Origin: Hypericum androsaemum
Taxonomy: Eukaryota; Streptophyta; Magnoliopsida; Malpighiales; Hypericaceae
NCBI GenBank assembly: GCA_963995505.1
Contig: OZ023186.1
Span: 2,790,001-2,854,000, forward strand
Reading direction: 5' to 3'
DNA: 64,000 nucleotides
In this document: in pieces, positions 22,897 through 32,143 of the stretch
Numbering within the stretch: the stretch's first letter is position 1
How the letters are laid out: each line of letters opens with the position of its first letter
The notes under the pieces: model-generated
What the model saw: only the letters and a program-made list of their open reading frames with translations
What the model was told of the DNA's origin: nothing
The model's database searches: none
Made by a program: the position numbers and the translations under genes

Positions 22897-24445
22897 TGTT
22901 GATGTATAAAAATAATCTCGGCATTGTCAACATATTTTGAGGTATCCGGTGTGGTCGCAAGGTGACCGGGTGACCAGTGATCGATATGGTCTGAAAGTGA
23001 CCGGTGGGCAATGTTGTCTCAAGGCAATCACTTCCGGTTTTCAGTTGGAAAGAGGTTGTTGATGGTATCCCCTCCATCGAGTCCGAAGATGGTCTTACTC
23101 ATCGAAACCGGTGATGATGGACGGCTTCCAAGACCAAAGCTCCCGGTTCGGTCCGCTTCTCGCCCGCCTGGGTGATGCTCTTCGGTAAAATACTCATAAC
23201 TTTCTATCCAGAGCTCGGATTGAGATGATTCAAGTTATTGTGCGAAGCCAAGACATAGATCTACGACTTTGTAGTATGTGATGTCTTCGGATTCGGGGCG
23301 GAAGTAGGTCAAAAATGCGGGTCAAGGAGGGAGGACGCTTTGGTCCTCAAGGCGGGAGGCCGGAAGGTGCTTTGACCTACAAGGCGGGAGGCCGGATGGT
23401 TGCTTCGACCTACAAGGCGGAAGTCTGGATGGTCGCTTTGGCCTTCGAGGCAGGAGGCCGGATGTCACTTTGGCCTGCAAGGCAGGAGGCCGGATGGTTG
23501 CTTCGACCTACAAGGCGGAACCCCGGATGGTCGCTTTGGCCTTTGAGGCAGGAGCCCGGATGTCGCTTTGGCCTTCAAGGTGGGAGGTCGGAAGGTGCTT
23601 TGACCTACAAGGCGGGAGGCCGGATGGTTACTTCGACCTACAAAGCGGAAGGCAGAGCTCGAGCGGTGTACCGCCTTACTTGTACGAGCGGTAGGTTGGA
23701 GCTCGGGCGGTAGGCCTTGAAAACGGTAAGGCTCGCTTTAGAGCCCGGGCGGTAGGCCTACGAGTCTCCGCTTTGAAGGCGGTAAGGCCCGCCTTTCACT
23801 TCGTGTTCGCGGGCAGAGGATGAGGCCGGGCGGTAGGTCCGATTCTGCTTAGGGGGCCGGATGGATTCGACGATCCCGCCTTGGGGGCCCGGGTAGAAAG
23901 CTCGTCTTGGTCCATGTAGGCGGAAGGCTTGGGCCCGTTTTGGGTTTAAAGACGGTAAGCTATTTAGGCGATGACAAGCTTAAAATGAGCTTTTGCTTAG
24001 AATTCGAGAGGATCGGGTCGGCTCGGCTTATAGTTTCCTAAGTAGAGCTGGGATTTCCGAGATTCCAATAAGACTTTGGGGCACAGTTGCTTGGGCGACA
24101 CGATCGGTATATTTCTAATCGAAGACAAGATCTATTCATTTGAGGAAGATGGTTTAGATTTTCCTATTCTAAGCCGGGTTGATTTGGAAACGAAATATTC
24201 ACTCGAGACGGGATTTCTTGCACGGGAAGGGTGGTCAGGACGTGCTATATAACGAGAGCTCGGGTACCGGAGAAGAACATCAATCAACAACACAACACAC
24301 AAATACTCTTCTATCTTTATTGCTTCCTTAGCCGTAGCTTAGCGTAGCCCGTAGCTTAGCTCTAGTTTTAGCCTTAGTATAGACCGACCTTGGGACAACC
24401 ACTCCAGATCTATCTCGGGTTACTTGTTCTCTTTTCCCCGTAACA
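22897..24445 (+). repeat. 5' LTR
   Basis: About 1549 bp. It carries a block of about 33-bp tandem repeats (23330-23650) and a TATA-like TATATAA at 24246-24252, about 200 bp before the LTR end. It aligns along its length with the 3' LTR apart from indels, including several bases missing just before the TATA motif. Confidence 0.88.
23330..23650 (+). repeat. 33-bp tandem repeats inside the 5' LTR
   Basis: Units of the form cctacaaggcgggaggccgg plus atggttgcttcga repeat roughly nine times with variants (tggtcgctttggcc and others). The same array with a different copy order and number lies at 28130-28455 in the 3' LTR. Confidence 0.8.
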
Positions 24446-24514
24446 TATTTTTTGGCATGCTCGGTGGGACTAAGGAGGGCGTCTGAGAAGGCAGTCTAAC
24501 CTTTACCGGCCAAG
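24446..24514 (+). promoter_or_regulatory. Retrotransposon leader / primer-binding region
   Basis: Immediately after the LTR comes tattttttggcatgctcggt and gggactaagg, a leader of the kind common in plant Gypsy elements. The matching tRNA was not identified. Confidence 0.35.
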
Positions 24515-25570
24515 ATGACCAATTACTTTGTTACTCCGGTTCCTTACAAGGAGTCGATACCTTCCGTTTCCCAGTCGTATGCATGGAGGCGGGACTCATC
24601 TACCTCGGCTCTCTCAAAAGAGCCGGCTGAGACAAACGTTGCCCCGATGGAGTTCTATACACCCGTCGTCCCGATGGAGACATATGCCACTTTTCGTGCT
24701 CGAAAGCTCTACGAGGAGTCTTTTGGGCACCATAAGGAGTCCTCACGGTTGGTCATCAATCAACACCAAGGGATGAGCGTATCCACCGGATCAGCTGTAC
24801 CTGTCCAACCGGCCTTTGGGCAATCATGGACCGGTCATATACCTTTCACCCCAACTCGACCATCGTCGGGTGTGTTCGGTTATGATCCAATGCCTGGAAC
24901 TCCTATGTATCCCCCGTACCAAACAACTCCTTACATGGGGACACATAGAGTGAACTACTCGGGACACTACGAGACTACAAGGACGAGGGCTAGCAATCTC
25001 CAAGAAGAATCGAGCTGGTACCAACCGGCCCTGACCCAAGATTGGTCATACCCATCTAGGGTCTCGGCCGACCAAAGCTCTTTCAAAAGGGGGGATGTCT
25101 GCACGAATCCTTTGTTCGACTCAAGGATTTTTAATCCTATCCCGACCCTCCAAGTCTTGCATCAAGCACGGATGGACCTAGACGAGGAGAACAACCGTCA
25201 TCCTATCAATCAACAAGAAGAGCTCGATGAGAATGATGAGCTCGATGACAACGATGTTAACCAACAAGAAGAGCTCGATGAGAATGACGAGCTCGATGAC
25301 GACGACGTCAACCGATAAGAAGAGCTCGATAAGGATGACGAGCTCGATGACGATGACGTCAACCGATAAGAAGAGCTCGATAAGGATGACGAGCTTGATG
25401 AGAATGACGTCAACTGACAAGAAGAGCTCGATGACGACAATGTCAACCAACAAGAAGAGCTCGATGAGGACGATGTCAATCGACAAGAAAAGCTCGATTA
25501 GGATGATGAGCTCTATGAGGACGACGTTAATCAACAAGGAGAGCTCGATAAGGATGACATCAACCGTCAA
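24515..25570 (+). pseudogene. Retrotransposon N-terminal protein with acidic repeats
   Basis: The open frame 24515-25318 (267 aa) starts MTNYFVTPVPYKES. It is rich in Tyr, Pro, Ser and Thr, with no recognised Gag domain. It ends in acidic repeats built on QQEELDENDELDDNDVN (17 residues). The same frame continues to about 25570 through three more full and several shorter units but contains stops where the repeat expects CAA, CGA or GAG (TAA at 25316 and again one unit later, then TGA and TAG). The changes are mostly C-to-T. A structural or spacer function is only a guess. Confidence 0.6.
25209..25560 (+). repeat. Internal 51/33-bp coding tandem repeats
   Basis: About eight head-to-tail units built on gaagagctcgatga; five are 51 bp and three 33 bp, so all keep the reading frame. 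They encode acidic Glu/Asp/Asn/Leu repeats. Confidence 0.85.
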
Positions 25571-25719
25571 CTAGTGTTCAGATCTACCCAACAACAAGGG
25601 ATGGAAGGACAACATCAACTCTCTCAATTTGAAGGCTTGGCTTCACATCAATGTCACAGGGGGACACTGATAATTGACCCCCACGTAAGTACTTTCGTTG
25701 CTATGGTTGGCATCCAACG

Positions 25720-26280
25720 AAGCCAAAAAGGAGAGAGGCCAAAGCCGAAAAAGGCCAACCCTAAGACCCGGAGGGAAAGACTCGGGAAGCAAGGATGGCT
25801 GGACCCTAAGAAGGCAATGACTGACCCTAAGACTCGGCGGGCAAGACTCGGGGGGTAAGGACGACCGCCTGATAACGGCATCCCAAAAGCTCAGAAGTCT
25901 TTTTGTCCGAGGGGAGCTGATAGCCCAAAGAAAATAAAGGCCGACCCCACAACCCGGTGGAGAAGACTCGGGGGGCACGGAAGGCCACCTGATAACGGTA
26001 TCCCAAAGGCTCGGAACTCTTTTAGTATGAGGGGAGCCAATGGTCCCAAGAGAGGGAAGGTCGACCTTAAAACCCGAGGAGCAACACTCTGGGGGCAAGG
26101 ACGGCCACCCGATGGCGACATCCTAAAGGCTCAGAAGTTCTTTCATCTAAGGGGAGTCGATAACCCTAGGCAAGGGAAGGCCAACCTTGAGACCCGAGAG
26201 GCAAGACTGTGGGGGCAAGGATGGCCGCCTGATAGCAGCATCCCTAGGACTCAAAAGTTTTGTCCAAAGACAGCCGATGA
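25720..26280 (+). repeat. About 120-bp tandem repeats in the retrotransposon
   Basis: Four to five diverged units share aagactcggggggcaaggacg, followed by a gataacggcatcccaaag-like stretch and aggggagc. They sit between the acidic-repeat frame and the coiled-coil region. Frame is lost between units. Confidence 0.75.
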
Positions 26281-26379
26281 AGCATGGAGGATCAGTCATC
26301 CTCGTATCAAGGTGGACCTTCAAGACGAGTCTGACTCATACAGGTATACCTTCAACCGGCTTGGAGATAAGAGGGTTGT

Positions 26380-27481
26380 TCTTGAGCCACCAACACAAGA
26401 TGTCCTCACTAAGACTCAGAGGCGTCGCATTGAGAGAAAGGTCCAGAAGTGGAAGCAAGTCGTCAAAGACCTTGAAAGATAGCTTGCAGGGCAAAGGGTC
26501 AAGTTGGAGGAGCAAAATGCCCTCCTAGCTCATCCGCAAGTTAGACATCTACCAAACTGTACTCAAGACTAGGCCAGGGAGATTGAAGCTTCTAAGGCGA
26601 AGAAGTATATCAAGGAGGTTCGACCAAAGGCACCCGCTGACCGATACAAGAAGTTGATCTGCAAGTGGGTACCCAAGGTACAAACTGATGTCCATATGAG
26701 AGAAGGTCGCCCTCAAGAGGATGAGAAGCAGATCGACCAGAAGGAAAAAGATGTCCCGGTCACTCTTGAGATTGATTATGTAAAGTTTGGAGACTTCTCA
26801 GACAAGGTGTCGATCAATAAGGCGTTCACCCTACCGCCCATCTTTAGGCCAAAACTCAACCAACCCAGCCGTCTGGAGAGGGACGAGAGTCAGGAAGATA
26901 CACCTTATCCTCACATAGCAAAGATGTCCTCTGTCATTCCCATGGTGAAAGCCTCCAATAGTGATGTCACCATTATGAGGCCAATCCAAAGAATGGGCGA
27001 ATGTAAGAAACCTCTTTGCATCATGGTTCATATCCTTGGGGAGCCGATCAAGAGAGTACCCGTGGATGGCATAGGTATGGCGAACACCTTTCTTCAGTTG
27101 CTCCTCAGGGATCGCAATAAGGAAAAGGAAGATGTCAGCCCGACCGGCATGGTCATGACCAATCTTAACGGGAAAGGGAGAGACTTGATCTGCTCCGGTC
27201 TGGTAATCCCATCTTCCATCTACCAATGTCTAATCCAGTGGAAGTCAGGTGGGAAGGTGGAGATTATGATGGCCGTTGTATGTCCATTCATCCCAGCCAT
27301 ATGCCACATAGAGGCGGCCTTCAACGACAGAACCACAATACCAATAAGGATGGTCTGGAGTAACGTAGATGGCTGGTTTGCCTGGTGTGCAAATTTGATC
27401 AAGCAGAACGTCCTTTCAACCCAACGATCGATTAGTGCCACACACGGGGGGCAAGTACTTCCCCTTACTTATGGGGAATAA
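26380..27481 (+). pseudogene. Retrotransposon Gag-Pol linker and degenerate aspartic protease region
   Basis: 26400-26520 encodes TKTQRRRIERKVQKWKQ with a coiled-coil-like continuation after a stop, resembling the linker before protease in plant Gypsy polyproteins. The open frame 26654-27481 (275 aa) contains KKPLCIMVHILGEPIKRVPV followed by DGIGMANTFLQLLL. This aligns by eye with the retropepsin pattern PL..(x)..V.VD.GS..N..P..L, but the active-site Asp-x-Gly-Ser is replaced by Asp-Gly-Ile-Gly. The frame stops at 27481 and no RT follows. Probably catalytically dead. Confidence 0.55.
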
Positions 27482-27693
27482 AGTAATAGGCGAGGTGACA
27501 AGGTGATTGGAGATTTGCACCTTATCACTTTATAACTCGGCCGGGTATGTCATCAGGACAACGGCCTAGATCTCTTTGAGCTGCTCATCTTCATTCCGTT
27601 TCAAGTTAGCTAGCGGGTGCTAAGTTGGAGATGAAGGACCACGCCAACACTTTTTGCCCTGACCATACCGAAGTGTTAACGTGAGGGGAGCAT

Positions 27694-29216
27694 TGTTGAG
27701 GTATAAAAATAATCTTGGCATTGTCAACATATTTTGAGGTACCCGGTGTGGTCGCAAGGTGACCGGGTGACCGGTGATCGATGCGGTCTGAAAGTGACCG
27801 GTGGGCAATGTTATCTCAAGGCGATCACTTCTGGTTTTGAGTTGGAAAGAGGTTGTTGATGGTATCCCCTCCATTGAGTCCGAAGATGGTCTTACTCGTC
27901 AAAACTGGTGATGATAGACGGCTTCCAAGACCAAAGCTCCCGGTTCGGTCCGCTTCTCGCCTACCTGAGTGACGCTCTTCGGTAAAATACTCATAACTTT
28001 CTATCCAGAGCTCGGATTGAGATGATTCAAGTTGCTGTGTGAAGCCAAGACATAGATCTACGACTTTGTAGTATGTGATGTCTTCGGATTCGGGGAGGAC
28101 GAAGGTCAAAAATGCGGGTCAAGTAGGGAGGACGCTTTGGTCGCTTTGACCTACAAGGCGGAAGCCCAGATGGTCGCTTTGACCTACAAGGCGGAAGCCC
28201 TGTTGCTTCGACCTACAAGGCGGAAGCCCAGATGGTCGCTTTGGCCTTCGAGGTGGGAGGCCGAATGTCGCTTTGGCCTACAAGGCGGGAGGCCGGATGG
28301 TTGCTTCGACCTACAAGGCAGAAGCCCGGATGGTCGCTTTGGCCTTTGAGGCGGGAGCCCGGATGTCGCTTTGGCCTTCAAGGTGGGAGGCCGGAAGGTG
28401 CTTTGACCTATAAGGCGGGAGGCCGGATGGTTGCTTCGACCTACAAAGCGAAAGGCGGAGCTCGAGCGGTGTACCGCCTTACTTGTGCGAGCGGTAGGTT
28501 GGAGCTCGGGCGGTAGGCCTACGAGTCTATGCTTTGAAGGCGGTAAGGCCCGCCTTTCACTTCGTGTTCGCGGGCGGAGGATGAGGCCGGGCGGTAGGTC
28601 CGATTCTGCTTAGGGGGCCGGATGGATTCGACGATCCCGCTTTGGGGGCCCGGGTAGAAAGCTCGTCTTGGTCCATGTAGGCGGAAGGCTTGGGCCCGTT
28701 GTGGGTTTAAAGACGGTAAGCTGTTTGGCGATGACAAGCTTAAAATGAGCTTTTGCATAGAAGGTTCGAGAGGATCGGGTCGGCTCGGCTTATATTTTCC
28801 TAAGTAGAGCCGAGATTTCTGAGATTCCAATAAGACTTTGGGGCACAATTGCTTGGGCGACACGACCGGTATATTTCTAATCGAAGACAAGATCTATTCA
28901 TTTGAGGAAGATGGTTTAGATTTTCCTATTCTAAGCCGGGTTGATTTGGAAACGAAATATTCACTCGAGACGGGATTTCTTGCACGGGAAGGGTGGAGCT
29001 ATGTCAGGACGTACTATATAAAGAGAGCTCGGGTACCGGAGAAGAACATCAATCAACAACACAACACACAACTACTCTTCTATCTTTATTACTTTTCCTT
29101 AGCCGTAGCTTAGCATAGCCCGTAGCTTAGCACTAGTTTTAGCCTTACTATAGACCGACCTTGGGACGACCACTCCGGATCCGTCTCGGGTTACTTGTTC
29201 TCTTTTCCCCGCAACA
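27694..29216 (+). repeat. 3' LTR
   Basis: About 1523 bp, direct repeat of 22897-24445, preceded by the purine tract at 27683-27693. It has its own 33-bp array (28130-28455) and TATATAAA at 29015-29022. It ends gcaaca at 29216. Confidence 0.88.
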
Positions 29217-30063
29217 CTGAGATAAAAGTTCCATTTGGCTTACCACATAGGCTAAAACAATGTAGTTTTAAATTTTTGCCATTAAAAGCAATATTTTTAA
29301 AATTAAGTTAAACTGACACGAGATATCGCTTTTTTTTAATCAATATTACCTTAAGTCTAAATTAAGTTAGACACTATTACCTGCGAGAAACATTAAGGGT
29401 TTTTTGCGTGAAAATTAATCAATTAATTATAAGTTGTTAAACTGACAGGAGATATTGCTTTGATTTGATAAATATCTTGAGTTCGAATTTTAAAAATAGT
29501 GATAAATATGTGATAGGAAGATTTTTTTCCATTAAAAGCAATATTTTTAAAATCGGACCAGATTATGTTAGTTTTTCGATCTGCCTGGTCGGGTCGTCGG
29601 TCAAACCGGGTAATTTATTAATAATAATATAGTAATTTAATAACCGGGTAAATTTTATTATTTTCGAGACGGCAGTCCGACCAGTCGGACCACGAATCAG
29701 AGCCTTGAGCGTGTCAGAAAACAAGGTACGCATGGTTACCTAACGAACCGGATGATTTTCGGTCAGACCGGACAGTTGGCTCAGATTTTTGACCCAAAAA
29801 ATTCTGGTTCATTAGGTTTGACCAAAAATTGAACCAAAAAATCTGGAATTCACCCAACCCAACCAAAAAAAAAATCAGATTATATACTTGATTTTTCCAA
29901 ATTAACACAAAATAAACTAAATCAACAAAGATAATATACTAAATATGAAATAAATTGACCAATATATTGAGAATATTAATTTTTAAATCTATTATTTACT
30001 ATATATATATATTCTTTCATAAAATTTTATGAAAGAATGGTCAACGGGCCTTCATGGTGCATA
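29217..30063. other. AT-rich intergenic region next to the viral insertion
   Basis: No gene. 29560-29800 is rich in accggacc-like words similar to those at 38270-38560 and 50760-51110. A perfect 26-base palindrome (ttctttcataaaa and its reverse complement) lies at 30011-30036, directly after a TA dinucleotide run ending near 30011. Confidence 0.5.
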
Positions 30064-30333
30064 TACCAGAGGGTGCGGCGGAACAGGATATAAATTGATC
30101 AATAAAATCTTTTGGTATCAGTATATAAACTTGATAAACATAAATAAACTTCAGTACAATAATAATAATAAACTTTAAAACTAAATAAAGGAGATGAACA
30201 ATAACAAGGAGAGGAATAGAGGGGTTACAGTGATATGGAAGAACAGAGAGATCAGGGAGAGATCAGGGTTCTATCCTTCTACTGATTTCCCGACTAAAAT
30301 ACACTATGCCTTATAAAGAAGAAGGTCCTCTGG

Positions 30334-30340
30334 TTATATA
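30334..30340 (-). promoter_or_regulatory. Viral TATA box
   Basis: TATATAA on the minus strand, downstream of the second ORF and just past the tandem repeats. It is positioned to start a terminally redundant transcript as in other pararetroviruses. Confidence 0.6.
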
Positions 30341-30360
30341 GGCATAGGGACGCACTCTGG

Positions 30361-30597
30361 GCGTTGCTGGCATGTACTTTCGGTGGCTGGGGTCTACCGT
30401 CATATTCTTTCTGTCTGGGCGTTGCTGGCATGTGCTTTCGGTGGCTGGGGTCCACCGTCATATTCTTTCTGTCTGGGCGTTGCTGGCATGTGCTTTCGGT
30501 GGCTGGGGTCCACCGTCATAATCTTGTCTGGGCGTTGCTTGCATGTGCTTTCGGTGGCTGGGGTCCACCATTAATCTTTGGGTGTTGCTGGCAATCG
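30361..30597 (-). repeat. Four and a half 50-58-bp tandem repeats upstream of the viral TATA box
   Basis: Units begin gcgttgctggcatgt at 30361, 30419, 30477 and 30532, with a partial unit at 30582. The first two are 58 bp and nearly identical; later ones are shortened. On the viral strand they lie immediately upstream of the TATA box, so an enhancer-like role is a reasonable inference. Confidence 0.85.
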
Positions 30598-30822
30598 TAA
30601 GATTAGCCTTGGGTCGGTCATTAGTTTTTACCGTCTTGACGGACGTTATGGCAGCAAGCTGCTGAGAGACTGTTGGGGGCAAACCCTCACTCTGGACGGT
30701 TTTAACTGGACCGTTGACCATTTTGCCTTTGCCGGCGCGGTGAAGGCCGAAGCCGAACACTTTTGGATTGTCGTTGATGTCATTGTGGTTGATACCGTCA
30801 TTAAGGAATCCTGTACCTTGAA

Positions 30823-32140
30823 TCAATGAAGGCCAAGAAAATCAGTACCATCATCGTCAAGAGAGATGAATGGTTCTTCTTCGTCATCTTCTTCTGTTGC
30901 ATGAGAAGAGGCGTTGGATTTAGCTTTGATCATCTGGTTCATGATAGCAAAGTATTCTTGCTCAGTACTTGCTGAAGCCAACATGGATTGGATCTTGGCT
31001 TTTTGAGCAAGGAAGAGTGGCTGGGAGGTCGATGGGGAGGCAATAGCTTGTGAAGGTTTGGCAGAGTTCAGCCAATTCAAAACAATTGTAGCCGTTAGTT
31101 TTTCGTCTGCGTTGAAGGCGTTCCACCATTTGATTTTAAAGCGGCGGACGAGCAGGTTGACGTTATTCTTTTCATCATAAGCTTGGAATTCATAGTGCCA
31201 GGCACAAATCCATGGCAAATAGAACTTTGTACAGAAGAGCAATAAGGGGCCAATAGGTTTTTCAATAGGAGAAGGAGAATATTTGGCTTTAAAAAGATTA
31301 TAGCAACCAAGGGCATTCTCTGTAAGGATGTTAAGGGAACATCCATAATAGTTCCACCAAGTGAGGAACCAATAGGGGATTTGGGTACAATCAAAAGGCT
31401 GTCGGAAGTAAAACAGCCAAGTGTGGGTGAATTTTTGGTTTTGGTTGAGGAAAGCGTTAAACCAGGCTTGCTGGTAGTCCCAATAATTGTAAAGGGTGCT
31501 ATGGGTGGTGGTAGTGGTGATGGGGAGGTGCTTTGTTTGGTGCAATGGTTGACTCCACTGGGATGGATGAATAATCCGTATAATTTGGCATGTGGAGTAA
31601 GCTGGGGTGGTATTATCAGTGTCGTTGTAAAAATGTCTGACTTTGGTGGAGTCAGTATGTTCAAGGATAGAGGCATAGTAGGTTAACAATTTGTGGGAGT
31701 CATAAGGGATGGTATGCTGTCCAGGTGAAGATACGGGCTGCGGCAATGGTAGGGTCTTGTTGGTGGTAATCTCTCTCAACAAAGAGAAGGGATTGTGTTT
31801 GGGGTTTATGGCTATAAGAAGCTTTGGGGAGGTTACGGGGAAAGGGTTGGGATGGTGGGGCAATAACATGACTGGTGGAGTGTTGAGAAATAGGCAGAGG
31901 TGTCGTTAAAGCTTGTTGAGAAATAGGCAGGGGTGTCGTTAAGGCTTGGGAGTTTTGGGATAGTCGTTGGAAAGCTTCAATAACGTCGGTCGGATATAAG
32001 GGATTATGTTGATTTGCTTTTAACCAATCTTGGACGTTTTTGTGGGCATTGAAGTCTTCTTCTTCAGTAACAGATGCCCAAGTATGAGCAGGCACGATAG
32101 ATTTTGCTTTGGCTCCTCTGGAGGAGGCTTTTGGGGGCAT
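30823..32140 (-). pseudogene. Viral ORF2, function unknown, frameshifted
   Basis: The ATG at 32140 opens 146 codons (to 31700), with basic N-terminal MPPKASSRGAKAKS and a Gln/Ser/Pro-rich middle. Near 31723 the coherent protein continues in another frame from upstream of 31720 to the stop at 30823. That part is rich in Trp, Tyr and Phe (WNYYGCSLN, FYLPWICAWHYEF) with a strongly acidic end (EEDDEEEPFISLDDDG). Comparison with the ORF2 fragment at 38097-38264 shows two bases fewer here, which explains the frame switch. The start follows the ORF1 stop after one codon (TGA GCC ATG) in the same frame. No function is assigned to ORF2 proteins of this group. Confidence 0.8.
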
Positions 32141-32143
32141 GGC

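Larger units (their letters stand above)
22897..29216 (+). mobile_element. Non-autonomous LTR retrotransposon (Gypsy-derived, RT and integrase absent)
   Basis: Two direct LTRs (22897-24445 and 27694-29216) both start TGTTGA and end in aaca. Flanking pentamers are cagag (left) and ctgag (right), a TSD with one change. Internal DNA is only 3.25 kb. It has an unrecognised N-terminal frame, tandem-repeat blocks, a basic coiled-coil-like region and a degenerate retropepsin-like region, then goes straight to a purine tract (gaggggagcat, 27683-27693) before the 3' LTR. No RT, RNase H or integrase motifs were found. Substitutions, indels and stops show an old insertion. It would have depended on another element for movement. 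Confidence 0.88.

Noticed and set aside
23315..23713. Open frames of repeated YKAGGRM-type peptides in the LTR
   Set aside because: They read through the 33-bp LTR array, have no start context, and recur only because the repeat has no stop in that frame.
25178..25570. Minus-strand open frames of Leu/Ile/Val or Ser runs
   Set aside because: Antisense translation of the acidic GAGCTCGATGA repeats.
30114..30122. Plus-strand tggtatcag resembling a second primer-binding site
   Set aside because: The match stops after nine bases, is on the wrong strand for this virus and has no coding context.
30364..30600. Plus-strand frames of repeated GVAGMCFRWLG-type peptides
   Set aside because: Generated by the tandem repeats in the viral intergenic region.
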